Of a DNA stretch of 64,000 nt, positions 7,517 through 16,382 are shown piece after piece; the stretch's first letter is position 1; each line of letters opens with the position of its first letter. Source of the DNA: Azoarcus sp. (GTDB taxonomy: Bacteria > Pseudomonadota > Gammaproteobacteria > Burkholderiales > Rhodocyclaceae); assembly GCA_031274995.1 (NCBI GenBank), contig JAISPJ010000087.1:1-64000 (forward strand). Reading direction: 5' to 3'. The notes beneath the pieces are model-generated. The model was not told the origin of the DNA, made no database searches, and was given only the letters and a program-made list of their open reading frames with translations. Position numbers and translations under genes: made by a program.

Positions 7517-8278
7517 TTACGTTGTTGCTTTCATACGCTGCCTGCGCACGACCATACCCACGATACCAAGCCCTGATAGCAGCAGATACAGTGTTTCAGG
7601 TTCCGGAATCGACGAAATAGTCCAACCAATGTCCGCCAATCCGGCCAAGTCCAAATCAGTCAGATATTGGCGGCGCACATCGGGGTGCCAATAACCATAG
7701 GCTTCGAAAACGGCCAGTTGCCATATTTCCGTACCTGGCAAGGTGCTCTCGACACCTTGAGCCCAATGATCCTTTGTCCAACTAAGAACAGGTACGGGTC
7801 CCCCATATACACTGACAGCATTTTCGCCATAGAAATAGCCATCTGAAATCTGAGCGAGCCAAGTGTCGGCAGCGCCAACGCCCAAGATATGGCCCAGTTC
7901 ATGTAACGCCGTGCTAAAAAGATCATAACCATAACCAATGGCATTTTCATCGATACCGGTATACCAACCAGAACCAGGAGCTTCATTGAAAACAATTGCG
8001 CCTCTCCAGTCATTTTGGAAATCGGCACTGTGTGTTGCAGGTATAGCCTGAGCCATGAAGAGTACATTTCCGGACACCGATTCCATGGAAACAAAAACTT
8101 TCACGTCATCCATGATGTAATTTTCATAGAGCGATGCTGCTCGTTCTATCGCATCGCGCCGCTCTTGGGTGTAAAAACTGCTGGAGGGGTCATATTCAAA
8201 AATGATATCCAACGCAAATGCAGGCGACGAGACCAAGCTGGAAGCAAGAACGGCAATCAGTTTTGTGCGGAACGACAT
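7517..8278 (-). CDS. PEP-CTERM sorted protein with a zincin-like metalloprotease domain
   Basis: A 253-residue exported protein. It has an N-terminal signal peptide (hydrophobic stretch ending SSPAFA around residue 22), a central domain with the zincin motif HELGH (STALHELGHILGVG, roughly residues 126-139) and a C-terminal PEP-CTERM sorting signal: PEPETL, a hydrophobic helix, then RRQR. PEP-CTERM proteins are processed by an exosortase in exopolysaccharide-producing Gram-negatives; no exosortase is in this window. The third ligand position of a classical metzincin (HExxHxxGxxH) is alanine, so either another residue such as the histidine in KDHWAQG completes the site or activity is altered. 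The coding region looks richer in A/T than its neighbours and lies inside the inverted-repeat cassette. Confidence 0.85.
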   Translation of the reverse strand: MSFRTKLIAVLASSLVSSPAFALDIIFEYDPSSSFYTQERRDAIERAASLYENYIMDDVKVFVSMESVSGNVLFMAQAIPATHSADFQNDWRGAIVFNEAPGSGWYTGIDENAIGYGYDLFSTALHELGHILGVGAADTWLAQISDGYFYGENAVSVYGGPVPVLSWTKDHWAQGVESTLPGTEIWQLAVFEAYGYWHPDVRRQYLTDLDLAGLADIGWTISSIPEPETLYLLLSGLGIVGMVVRRQRMKATT

Positions 8279-8323
8279 GTGATCTCTCCTGTGAAATGGT
8301 TATTGTGATAACTGTATGTATTA

Positions 8324-8344
8324 AGCAATAATCATATTATTGCT
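8324..8344. promoter_or_regulatory. palindrome in the PEP-CTERM leader
   Basis: AGCAATAAT and ATTATTGCT are perfect inverted copies separated by CAT, about 46 bp upstream of the PEP-CTERM start. It could be an operator or a leader hairpin. Confidence 0.35.
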
Positions 8345-8408
8345 GTAGCACAATGATTTCATTGAATTTAATTTAAATAATTTATACCAACCGTAAAAAA
8401 TCTTGACG

Positions 8409-8414
8409 ATTATA
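8409..8414 (-). promoter_or_regulatory. possible -10 box for the PEP-CTERM gene
   Basis: The minus strand reads TATAAT within GGTATATAATCG in the AT-rich stretch upstream of the gene. No good -35 box sits at the normal distance, so support is weak. The 8279-8486 stretch holds no gene. Confidence 0.3.
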
Positions 8415-8486
8415 TACCAAAACTCGGAGACCTCTTGTTTCTCAAGGCGGCTTGTTTGCATAGCGAGTTAGGTGTGCAGCCAGCTT

Positions 8487-8517
8487 TAGAAGTTAAGCGG
8501 ATAATTCCCATCAAAAG
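8487..8517 (-). repeat. right end of cassette: 23-bp inverted repeat + 8-bp direct repeat
   Basis: Right terminal inverted repeat (8487-8509), one mismatch to the left copy, followed directly by ATCAAAAG (8510-8517). Confidence 0.8.
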
Positions 8518-8541
8518 CGAGGCCCGGACACTTACCCATAC

Positions 8542-8632
8542 GTGTCATTCTGGGCGGAGCCGTCAGGCGTAGTCGCTGGAATCCAGAACCGAGAGGATTC
8601 CGCGACTACGTTTCGCTCCGTGCGCGATGACG
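8542..8632. repeat. REP-like palindromic intergenic repeat
   Basis: An outer TGTCATTC ... GATGACG pair encloses an inner stem in which GTAGTCGC and GGAATCC (8569-8584) pair with GGATTCC and GCGACTAC (8595-8609), leaving one unpaired T. The wording (GTCATTCTGG ... GGAATCCAGA ... GATGACG) resembles the common intergenic repeat built on CGTCATTCC/GGAATGACG. It lies in the 158-bp gap between the cassette and the Pro/Cys-rich gene. Confidence 0.6.
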
Positions 8633-8667
8633 TAACGGAGGAAAGTCAGGCAGCGTATTTTTCAAAT

Positions 8668-9063
8668 TCAAATTGAGGCACTACCGGACCAGAGGTCACT
8701 GAAGTGTTGGCCGACAATACTGACGTCCCATTGGACACTGGGAGCGGGGGCGGGACTTGGATTTACATCGGCATTAACGTTAACGTTGACATTGACATTA
8801 ACGTCAAAAACCTTGGTTGTCGGCGGCGGAGGTACGTCATTGCAGTGCTTTGGCGGGCATACCACCTTTGGCACAGGTAATGGCAAAGGCATGCAAATCG
8901 GCGGTTTAGGCGGACAAACCGGCGGCGGTGGACAGTAATGCGGCGGCGGCGGCGGGCAATAATGCATTGGTGGTGGATGGTACACCGGTGGTGGCGGTGG
9001 GCAATACATTGGCGGTGGTGGAAAAAACATCGGGGGGGGGCACCCAAACATGGCATAGCACAT
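8668..9063 (-). CDS. Pro/Cys-rich low-complexity protein with a Val-Asn repeat, unknown function
   Basis: The start at 9063 is chosen because GAGGAGA stands six bases upstream; the longer ORF in the track (start 9141) has no ribosome site. The 131-residue product opens MCYAMFGCPPPMFF and continues with about 60 residues of CPPPPP/HYCPPPP-type repeats with Cys, His and Tyr. It then has a Lys/Cys linker, a strict valine-asparagine alternation (DVNVNVNVNVNADVN, roughly residues 89-103) and a tail ending SDLWSGSASI. No standard signal peptide is visible. I do not recognise a family. The Cys/His-rich repeats could bind metal or cross-link, and the VN run would favour a beta strand; both are speculation. 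Confidence 0.55.
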   Translation of the reverse strand: MCYAMFGCPPPMFFPPPPMYCPPPPPVYHPPPMHYCPPPPPHYCPPPPVCPPKPPICMPLPLPVPKVVCPPKHCNDVPPPPTTKVFDVNVNVNVNVNADVNPSPAPAPSVQWDVSIVGQHFSDLWSGSASI

Positions 9064-9297
9064 TTTCAATCTCCTCGAACAATGACTCCCGGCGTGGCCG
9101 GGTCGGCGCTGCAAGCACCATTGAAGACCTGAAGCCTGCATTTATTCCATTTGCGCATGCCGGGACCGCGCTGCTGCACACTGTGCGCGACCCCGTTTGA
9201 ATACTCCATATGCGTCGGCAAGGAACATTGTCATTGTAACAGCAAAAAACATTATGTAATACAGATTTATTTTGGAAGCAGGCGGGAACGAGGCGAA

Positions 9298-10737
9298 TCA
9301 GGTTCTTGCCGCGATGAATGCCTTGACGGCCTCGACATCCGGCGGCATCACCTCGACCCGCTGCGGCAAGACTTCCAGCCCTTGCAGATCGGCGGGGATT
9401 TCCGGATCGCGCCCGAGCGCCTCGCGAATAGTCTCGGCGAACTTCGCCGCTTGCGCGGTTTCCAGCACCAGCAAGGGAACATCGGCGGGCAAGCTATCGG
9501 CATGCTGCCGGGCAACCTTCATGCCGTCGGCAGTGTGGGGGTCGATCGTCACTGCGTAGCGCGCATGAACATCCCGGATCATTTCCAGGCGGTCGGCATG
9601 TGCGCTCCTGCCGGAAGCAAAACGAAACTCGGGCAGGCGCACGAAAAACGGCGTGCGCGACAGATCGAACACGCCGCCCGCGTCGACTTCTTTCCACAAT
9701 CCGGCCAGCACAGCCGAATCGCGGCCGACAAGTTCAAAAACGAAACGCTCGAAGTTCGACGCTTTTGAAATATCCATCGACGGACTGGACGTGACGTAGG
9801 TTTCGCTGGCCTTGCGCGGGCGATACACGCCGGTGCGGAAAAACTCGTCGAGCACATCGTTTTCGTTGGTGGCCGCAATCAGCCGTTCGACGGGCAACCC
9901 CATGCGTCGCGCGATCTGACCGGCGAAAATGTTGGCGAAATTGCCCGAAGGCACACAAAAGGCCACCCGCTGCGCATTGCTGGAAGTCGCGGCAAAATAG
10001 CCATAAAAGTAGTAGACCACCTGCGCCGCCTGCCGCGCCCAGTTGATGGAATTGGCCGCGCCGATGTGATGCCGCGCCTTGAAGGCAGCATCGTTGGAAA
10101 CCGCCTTCACGATGTCTTGAGCATCATCGAACATGCCGGTGATGGCGATATTGAAGATGTTGTCGTCGGTGAGCGAATACATCTGCGCGCGCTGGAAGGC
10201 GCTCATCTTGCCGTGCGGCGAGAGCATGAACACCTTGATCCTGGGCTTTCCGCGCATCGCGTATTCCGCCGCCGAACCGGTATCGCCGGAAGTCGCCCCC
10301 AGAATGTTGATCGTCTCCCCGCGCTTGTCCAGCACGTACTCGAAAAGATTGCCCAACAACTGCATCGCCATGTCCTTGAAGGCGAGCGTCGGGCCGTTGG
10401 AGAGCGCAAGCAGCCCCAGTTTGCCCGGCTCCAGCCAGCGAAATGGAACGATTCGGGCCGCATCGTCGCCCGCGCGAACGTGGCGGTAAACATCGGCGGT
10501 ATAGGTGCGGTCGCAAATGTCGCGCAGATCGCCGACGGGAATATCAGTGATGAATTTCGAGAGAATTTCAAACGCCAATTCGGCATACGACAGATGTCGC
10601 CAGGCTTCGAGTTCGGCGCTGCTGACCGTGGGAATAGACTCCGGCAGATACAGACCGCCGTCCGGGGCCAGACCGCCAAGGAGGATGTCGCAAAATTCGG
10701 GGCGGGCAGCGTGACCGCGTGTGGAAAGGTATTTCAC
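9298..10737 (-). CDS. thrC: threonine synthase
   Basis: A 479-residue PLP enzyme converting O-phosphohomoserine to threonine. It has the N-terminal pattern MKYLSTRGHA, LAPDGGLYLPE, the PLP lysine in GPTLAFKDMAMQLLGN, and GATSGDTGSAAEYAMRGK, which matches the long (fungal/proteobacterial) type. Length is normal. In many betaproteobacteria thrC follows hom; here typA lies upstream instead, and no homoserine dehydrogenase is seen in the window. The gaps on either side (9064-9297 and 10738-10967) show no gene. Confidence 0.95.
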   Translation of the reverse strand: MKYLSTRGHAARPEFCDILLGGLAPDGGLYLPESIPTVSSAELEAWRHLSYAELAFEILSKFITDIPVGDLRDICDRTYTADVYRHVRAGDDAARIVPFRWLEPGKLGLLALSNGPTLAFKDMAMQLLGNLFEYVLDKRGETINILGATSGDTGSAAEYAMRGKPRIKVFMLSPHGKMSAFQRAQMYSLTDDNIFNIAITGMFDDAQDIVKAVSNDAAFKARHHIGAANSINWARQAAQVVYYFYGYFAATSSNAQRVAFCVPSGNFANIFAGQIARRMGLPVERLIAATNENDVLDEFFRTGVYRPRKASETYVTSSPSMDISKASNFERFVFELVGRDSAVLAGLWKEVDAGGVFDLSRTPFFVRLPEFRFASGRSAHADRLEMIRDVHARYAVTIDPHTADGMKVARQHADSLPADVPLLVLETAQAAKFAETIREALGRDPEIPADLQGLEVLPQRVEVMPPDVEAVKAFIAART

Positions 10738-10967
10738 GAGAGAACAATCCTTGGAAAAACCGGGTACGAAACCGTGGAGAGCCCGGCATCCGGGTTTAAT
10801 AGCGCAAAAAATAGACGTAGCCGATTAAATGATGCTATCAGCTCCAGATTCATCTGTCTAAGAAGGTGAGATTCTACGCATCAAGGGCGTGTTGAATTTT
10901 CGAGGCGGAGGAGCTTTGATCCCGTTCCAACGCACTTTTACGGATACCCGAAGAATTCTGAAACGGC

Positions 10968-12785
10968 TTACACTGCCTCGGCGCGGGCAGCCCGGCGGCG
11001 GTCGGTTTCTTTCAGATGGCGCTTGCGCAGGCGGATGTTCTTCGGAGTGATTTCCACGAGTTCGTCGTCTGCGATGAATTCGACCGCCGATTCCAGCGTG
11101 AGCGTGATCGGGGAGGTGAGGTTGACCGCTTCGTCCTTGCCTGAGGCGCGGATGTTGGTGAGTTGCTTGCCCTTGACCGGGTTGACGACGAGATCGTTGT
11201 CGCGGCTGTGCACGCCGATAATCATGCCTTCGTAGAGCGATTCGCCCGGACTGACGAACATGCGCCCCCGGTCTTGCAGGTTCCAGAGCGCGTAGGCGAC
11301 TGCCGCGCCGTCATTCTGGGAGATGAGCACACCGTTTCTGCGCTCGGACATGCTGCCCGCGAGCGGGCCGTAGTCGTCGAAGACATGGCTGGCAATTCCC
11401 GTGCCACGGGTGAGGGTGAGAAATTCGCCCTGGAAACCGATGAGCCCGCGCGCCGGAATCCGGTATTCGAGCCGCACGCGGCCTTTGCCGTCGGGCTGCA
11501 TGTCCTGCAACTCCCCCCGGCGTTGCCCGAGTTCTTCCATGATGTTGCCCTGGTGGTCTTCTTCCACGTCGACGGTGAGCAACTCGTAAGGCTCGCTCTT
11601 TACCCCGTTGATGTCCTTATAAACCACGCGGGGGCGGCCTACGGCCAGTTCAAACCCCTCACGGCGCATGTTTTCGAGCAGGATGGTGAGGTGCAGCTCG
11701 CCCCGGCCCGAGACTTCGAACACGTCGGTGTCTTCGGTGAAATCGACCCGCAAGGCGACGTTCTTGAGCAGTTCCTTTTCCAGCCGTTCGCGTATCTGGC
11801 GGCTGGTGACGTATCTGCCTTCGCGTCCGGCCAGCGGCGAAGTGTTGACCATGAAGCTCATGGTGAGCGTCGGTTCGTCTACGGCAATCGGTTGCAGCCC
11901 TTCGGGGTTTTCCGGGTCGCACAGGGTAATGCCGATGTTGACCTGGTCGATGCCGGCGATGAGGACGATGTCGCCCGCTTCGGCGGTTTCCGCAGGTTGG
12001 CGGGCGAGTCCCTGGAAGGTCAGTATCTGGCTGACTTTACCTTTGCCCCGGTTTTCGTCGCCGTACATCACCGTGATTTCCTGGTTCTGAAAGATGCGTC
12101 CACGTTTGATGCGGCCAATGCCAAGCTGGCCCATGTAAGTCGAATGGTCGAGCGAGCAGATCTGGAGCTGCAACGGCCCGTCGGCGTCGATCATGGGAGG
12201 AGGGACGTACTTGAGGATGGCGTCGAACAGCGGGCGCATGTCCTTGCGTTCGTCCTCTGGGCGCACGAAGGCGTAGCCGTTGAGGGCGGAGGCGTAAATG
12301 ACCGGGAAATCGAGCTGTTCCTCGGTGGCCCCAAGTTTGTCGAAGAGGTCGAACGTGTGGCTGACGACCCAATCCGGGCGTGCGCCGGGACGGTCGATCT
12401 TGTTGACGACGACGATGGGGCGCAATCCCTGGGCAAGCGCCTTGCGGGTGACGAAACGGGTTTGCGGCATCGGCCCTTCCTGGGCATCGACGAGCAGCAG
12501 CACGCTGTCGACCATCGAAAGCACGCGCTCGACTTCGCCGCCGAAATCCGCGTGTCCCGGCGTGTCGACGATGTTGATGTGGGTGTCGCCATACCGGATC
12601 GAGCAGTTTTTAGACAAGATGGTGATACCGCGCTCTTTTTCAATATCTCCCGAATCCATGATCCGTTCGGCAACCTGCTGGTTGTCGCGGAACGTGCCGG
12701 ATTGGCGGAGGAGTTGGTCGACCAGGGTGGTTTTGCCATGGTCGACGTGAGCAATGATGGCGATGTTGCGAATGGAACGGGACAT
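10968..12785 (-). CDS. typA: translational GTPase TypA/BipA
   Basis: A 605-residue translation-factor GTPase that binds the ribosome and supports 50S assembly and stress growth. GTPase motifs are intact: [13 protein letters not shown] (G1), the RGITI switch, [12 protein letters not shown] (G3) and [10 protein letters not shown] (G4). Elongation-factor domains II, III and V and the BipA-specific C-terminal part follow ([30 protein letters not shown]). Length fits the family. It is divergent from mtnP, sharing a short upstream region. Confidence 0.97.
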   Translation of the reverse strand: MSRSIRNIAIIAHVDHGKTTLVDQLLRQSGTFRDNQQVAERIMDSGDIEKERGITILSKNCSIRYGDTHINIVDTPGHADFGGEVERVLSMVDSVLLLVDAQEGPMPQTRFVTRKALAQGLRPIVVVNKIDRPGARPDWVVSHTFDLFDKLGATEEQLDFPVIYASALNGYAFVRPEDERKDMRPLFDAILKYVPPPMIDADGPLQLQICSLDHSTYMGQLGIGRIKRGRIFQNQEITVMYGDENRGKGKVSQILTFQGLARQPAETAEAGDIVLIAGIDQVNIGITLCDPENPEGLQPIAVDEPTLTMSFMVNTSPLAGREGRYVTSRQIRERLEKELLKNVALRVDFTEDTDVFEVSGRGELHLTILLENMRREGFELAVGRPRVVYKDINGVKSEPYELLTVDVEEDHQGNIMEELGQRRGELQDMQPDGKGRVRLEYRIPARGLIGFQGEFLTLTRGTGIASHVFDDYGPLAGSMSERRNGVLISQNDGAAVAYALWNLQDRGRMFVSPGESLYEGMIIGVHSRDNDLVVNPVKGKQLTNIRASGKDEAVNLTSPITLTLESAVEFIADDELVEITPKNIRLRKRHLKETDRRRAARAEAV

Positions 12786-12903
12786 GAAAGAAAGTTTATT
12801 GAAAAACTTGGCATTCTAGCAGATGGGGCGTGCATGCTATCATCCAAAATTTTCACGGCGCACAGGTTGCGTCCGGGGTAAAAACATAAGGGAGTCAAAA
12901 GTC

Positions 12904-13641
12904 TTGCTCGCAATCATCGGGGGGTCAGGGCTGACCCAGCTATCCTCGTTGGAAGCGTTGCGGCGCGAGGTGTCGCGCACGCCTTATGGCGAGCCTTCCG
13001 GGGCGCTGACGTTTGGCAGGCTTGCCGGATGCGAGGTGGTTTTTCTGGCGCGGCACGGTTATGGGCACACCATTCCCCCGCACCGGGTCAATTACCGTGC
13101 CAATATCTGGGCGTTGAAAGCCGCTGGGGCGACAAGCCTCGTTTCGGTGGCATCGGTCGGCGGCATCCGCCAGGACTGTGTGCCGGGCGCACTGGTTGTG
13201 CCCAATCAGATCCTGGATTACACATGGGGCCGCGCACATACTTTTTTCGACGGGCTCGATGAGTTGGTGCGCCATATCGACTTTACCCTCCCTTACGATG
13301 AGGAGGTGCGTCGCCGGATTCTGCATGCGGTCCGTGAGGCGGACGTGGAAGTGATCGACGGAGCGGTTTATGCGACTACGCAGGGCCCGCGCCTGGAGAC
13401 GGCGGCTGAAGTCGACCGTTTTGAGCGTGACGGGGCGGATGTGGTCGGAATGACCGGTATGCCTGAGGCGGTGCTCGCCCGCGAGCTGGAACTGCCTTAT
13501 GCCGCAATCAACGTGGTGGCCAACTACGCCGCAGGCCGTGGAGCGAGTGCGCAGAATGTTCGTTTCGAGCGTGTCGAGCAGGTGTTGCATGAAGCGATGT
13601 TACGGGTGCGCAATGTGCTTGCCCATTTGTGCCGACAGTGA
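12904..13641 (+). CDS. mtnP: S-methyl-5'-thioinosine phosphorylase (MTAP/PNP family)
   Basis: A purine nucleoside phosphorylase of the MTAP/MTIP group, in the salvage of methylthio-purine nucleosides. Motifs: GGSGLTQL (phosphate site), RHGYGHTIPPHRVNYRAN, ATTQGPRLETAAE and GMTGMPEAVLARE. The late active-site segment reads VVANYAAG instead of the aspartate-containing segment of adenosine-type enzymes, which favours the methylthioinosine enzyme known from Pseudomonas. I place the start at the TTG at 12904, nine bases after GGAG, which gives 245 residues and opens MLAIIGGSG; the ATG at 12823 in the track would add 27 unrelated residues. Confidence 0.85.
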   Translation: MLAIIGGSGLTQLSSLEALRREVSRTPYGEPSGALTFGRLAGCEVVFLARHGYGHTIPPHRVNYRANIWALKAAGATSLVSVASVGGIRQDCVPGALVVPNQILDYTWGRAHTFFDGLDELVRHIDFTLPYDEEVRRRILHAVREADVEVIDGAVYATTQGPRLETAAEVDRFERDGADVVGMTGMPEAVLARELELPYAAINVVANYAAGRGASAQNVRFERVEQVLHEAMLRVRNVLAHLCRQ

Positions 13642-13728
13642 AGGGTGGACTCGGGGCTGTTCTACGCGCTGATGGGTTGGTTGAGCGGCAAGCGCTGAAA
13701 ATACACCGCGCCGCGCAGGATGCGTACC

Positions 13729-16341
13729 TCAAAGCCGGAGCCGTTCCAGCAGTTCCCGTTCGATCTTGACGACGCGCGATTCCTGCGTCAGCCCGCCGCC
13801 AGTGAGAAGGAAACTGTCTTCCACGCGCTCGCCGAGAGTGGTGATCTTGGCGATTTCGAGGCTGATGCCGTGCGCGGCCAATACTTCGGCAACGTCGAAC
13901 AGCAGGCCGGGACGGTCTGCGGCAGTGATCGACAGGATATGATGATGGCCCGCTTCGTCGGCAACCAGTTCGACGTGAGGCGTGACCGGGAAATGCCTGA
14001 CCTGGCGCGAAAGGAGAAATTGCGCGGGCCGCACGATCTTTTCCGGGTTTTGCAGGGCAAGAGTCAATTCGCGTTCGATCAGGGAGAGGATCTCGCGGTA
14101 GTGCTCCTCGTCGTCATTGTCGGGATTTTGCAGGGTGAAACTGTCAAGCGCGTGACCATGACGGGTGGTATACACCCTGGCGTCCAGAATGGTGAGGCCC
14201 ATGTGGCAGAAGAATCCGGTCAGCCGCATGAACAGGTTTTTTTGATCCGGCACGTACACCATGACCTGCACTCCGCCATTGTCATCCAGTACCCGCGCCC
14301 TGACAACCGGCTCGACGGATTCGACCTGTGAGTGGAGCATTCGCGCGTGCCAGGCGATTTCGTCGGACGAGTGGCGCATGAAATAAACCATCTCGAGCTG
14401 TTGCCACAAAGTATCTTCGGCACCGGAGCGCAGGCCGTAATAGCGCAGAAACCGGCGGGCTTCGGCGATGCGCTCGTCTTGGCGCAGCGCCTGCCGTGGC
14501 GTGGCGCCGCGCAACAGGCGCTGCGTGGCGAAGAAAAGATCCTGGAGTAACTTGCTTTTCCAGCCATTCCAGACTTTGGGGCTGGTTCCGCGGATGTCGG
14601 CGTGGGTGAGGAGATACAGTGCCGTGAGGTGGCGTTCGTCACCGACGGCGGCAGCGAATTTCTGGATGGTTTGCGGGTCGCTGGTATCTTCTTTTTGCGC
14701 GGTGTGCGACATCATGAGATGGTGGCGCACCAGCCAGACGACGAATTCGGTGTCTTCATCTTCTAACCCGTGTTGTTCGCAGAATTCGCGTGCTTCTTCC
14801 ATACCCAGGATGGAGTGGTCGCCGCTACGCCCCTTGGCAATGTCATGGAAGAGCACGGCGATGTAGAGCAGCCAGTGGCGCTCCAGTCCGAGCATCAGGC
14901 TGGTCATGAGCGGGTGTTCGTGGGCATGTATGCCCATCGAGAAACGGCGCATGTTGCGCAGTACCATGAGCGTATGCTGATCCACGGTATAGGCATGGAA
15001 CAGGTCGTATTGCATCTGGCACAGAATCTTCCGCCAGGGTGGCAGGTAGCGCGACAAAATACCGCATTGGTTCATTTGGCGGAAGGCATGCAGGATTCCA
15101 TGTTTTTGCCGGAGAATTTCGAGAAATTTCGCGCGGTTGTCAGGATTGGCGCGAAACGCGGCGTTGATGCGGGTGCGGTTGACCCAGAGCGCGCGCAAGG
15201 TGCGCGTGGTCATGCCCTTGAGTTCGGATCGTTGCTGCAACAGTAAAAAGCATTCGAGCAGGGTGCCGGGATGTCGCTCGAAAACCGTTTCGTCACGTAT
15301 GTCGAGCAGTTCGCGCACTACCTGGAAGTGCTCATTGATGACAATGGCCGGGAATTCATGTCCCGGAAAGATTTCATCACCGTAGTTCTGGAGCAGGATG
15401 CCGTTGATCTGGGTGAGTTTCTTGGCCATCAGGTAGTAACGCTGCATCATGATTTCAGAAGCGCGTCTGGCAGCGGTAGCCTTGATGCCCATTGCCTGGG
15501 CAAGGCGCTCCTGGTAGTCGAACAACAGGCGGTCTTCGGCGCGGTCCGCCAGAAAGTGCAGCCGGATGCGCACATGTTGCAGGAAACGTTCCCCGTTGCG
15601 CAGGTCGACCGCTTCGGTGCCGGTAATCAGGCGCTGGCGGGCCAGTTCCCGCCAGTTGCGGCCCAGTTTGGCGGCGCGGGCAATCCAGCCGAGCAATTGC
15701 AGGTCACGCAGGCCGCCGGGGCTTTCCTTGCAATTGGGTTCCAGCGCGTAGGGGGTGTCGTTGTAGCGTGCGTAGCGTTGGTCGCGCTCCAACAGCTTGG
15801 TACGGAAGAATTCGCGCACGTCGATTTGCGCCTGGTAGCGCATCCAGAGCTGCTGGAACAGCATCACATTACCCGTGAGCAGACGGGATTCGAGCAGGTT
15901 GGTCTGTACCGTGATGTTGGCCTGCGCCTGTTCCAGGCATTCATCGATGGTGCGCACGCTATGGCCAATGGCCAGCCCCGTGTCCCACATGGCGCCGACC
16001 AGTACCGAGAGCCTGTCCCCCAGTTCGCCATCGGGCGGTTCGGGCAGGAGAATCAGCAGGTCGACATCGGAATATGGAAACAGTTCGTTGCGCCCGTAGC
16101 CACCTACTGCCATCAGCGCAACATTCGCGGGTATGCGGCAGGTTTTCCAGAGTTGGACGAGCACCGCGTCGACCAGTGCCGCATGTCCATGCAGCAACTG
16201 CGTGGTCATCGGCTTGGCCTCGTAAGCGGCGCGCAAGGAGGCGCGTCCTGCCTCGACGCGGTTACGCCCGGCGACAATTGCCTGCTGTAATCCGGGAACC
16301 AGATTGTTGGCCATGGAAGGGCTGTTCAACTTTTGAGTCAC
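13729..16341 (-). CDS. glnD: [protein-PII] uridylyltransferase / uridylyl-removing enzyme
   Basis: An 870-residue nitrogen sensor that uridylylates and de-uridylylates PII proteins in response to glutamine. Domains in order: nucleotidyltransferase with GGYGRNELFPYSDVDLLIL (about 82-100), the GlnD linker domain, an HD domain with LFHDIAKGRSGDHS (about 493-506), and two C-terminal ACT domains (MVYVPDQKNLFMRLTGF; ITAADRPGLLFDVAEVL). The track start is a GTG overlapping the map stop (GTGA); both codons lie inside a short repeat copy. The ATG at 16314 is a possible alternative start. With glnE and gdhA it forms the nitrogen-control set of this window. Confidence 0.95.
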   Translation of the reverse strand: MTQKLNSPSMANNLVPGLQQAIVAGRNRVEAGRASLRAAYEAKPMTTQLLHGHAALVDAVLVQLWKTCRIPANVALMAVGGYGRNELFPYSDVDLLILLPEPPDGELGDRLSVLVGAMWDTGLAIGHSVRTIDECLEQAQANITVQTNLLESRLLTGNVMLFQQLWMRYQAQIDVREFFRTKLLERDQRYARYNDTPYALEPNCKESPGGLRDLQLLGWIARAAKLGRNWRELARQRLITGTEAVDLRNGERFLQHVRIRLHFLADRAEDRLLFDYQERLAQAMGIKATAARRASEIMMQRYYLMAKKLTQINGILLQNYGDEIFPGHEFPAIVINEHFQVVRELLDIRDETVFERHPGTLLECFLLLQQRSELKGMTTRTLRALWVNRTRINAAFRANPDNRAKFLEILRQKHGILHAFRQMNQCGILSRYLPPWRKILCQMQYDLFHAYTVDQHTLMVLRNMRRFSMGIHAHEHPLMTSLMLGLERHWLLYIAVLFHDIAKGRSGDHSILGMEEAREFCEQHGLEDEDTEFVVWLVRHHLMMSHTAQKEDTSDPQTIQKFAAAVGDERHLTALYLLTHADIRGTSPKVWNGWKSKLLQDLFFATQRLLRGATPRQALRQDERIAEARRFLRYYGLRSGAEDTLWQQLEMVYFMRHSSDEIAWHARMLHSQVESVEPVVRARVLDDNGGVQVMVYVPDQKNLFMRLTGFFCHMGLTILDARVYTTRHGHALDSFTLQNPDNDDEEHYREILSLIERELTLALQNPEKIVRPAQFLLSRQVRHFPVTPHVELVADEAGHHHILSITAADRPGLLFDVAEVLAAHGISLEIAKITTLGERVEDSFLLTGGGLTQESRVVKIERELLERLRL

Positions 16342-16382
16342 CCCGCCATAAATGGCGGGGATTGAACTCGATGCGTATTCAA
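16332..16382 (-). repeat. short copy (51 bp) of the junction repeat, at map/glnD
   Basis: On the minus strand it begins TTGAATACGCATCGAG, contains the stem CCCCGCC-ATTTAT-GGCGGGG, and ends GTGACTCAAA. These are the two ends of the longer element seen at ispD/ispF, upstream of the carbonic anhydrase gene and at pheT/ihfA, with the middle missing. It encodes the last 14 residues and stop of map and the GTG start of glnD. Confidence 0.65.

Larger units (their letters stand above)
7486..8509. mobile_element. transposase-less inverted-repeat cassette carrying a PEP-CTERM gene
   Basis: The 1,024-bp segment starts with GGGAATTATCCGCTT and ends with its reverse complement; the terminal repeats are 23 bp and match at 22 positions. 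Immediately outside both ends is the same 8-bp word, ATCAAAAG (7478-7485 and 8510-8517), as expected of a target-site duplication. The only gene inside is the PEP-CTERM protein, whose stop lies eight bases from the left repeat, with an AT-rich upstream region on the other side. There is no transposase. This is the structure of a mobile insertion cassette moved in trans by a relative. An 8-bp duplication with GGG-starting ends is compatible with IS1595-like transposases, but the family is a guess. Confidence 0.75.

Noticed and set aside
8757-9060. CRISPR-like appearance of the CCPPPP-coding repeats
   Set aside because: The repeats are short, irregular, coding and have no spacer structure; no cas genes are present. 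There is no CRISPR array in the window.
11163-12881. 572-codon plus-strand frame across typA
   Set aside because: Shadow of typA; composition typical of antisense frames.
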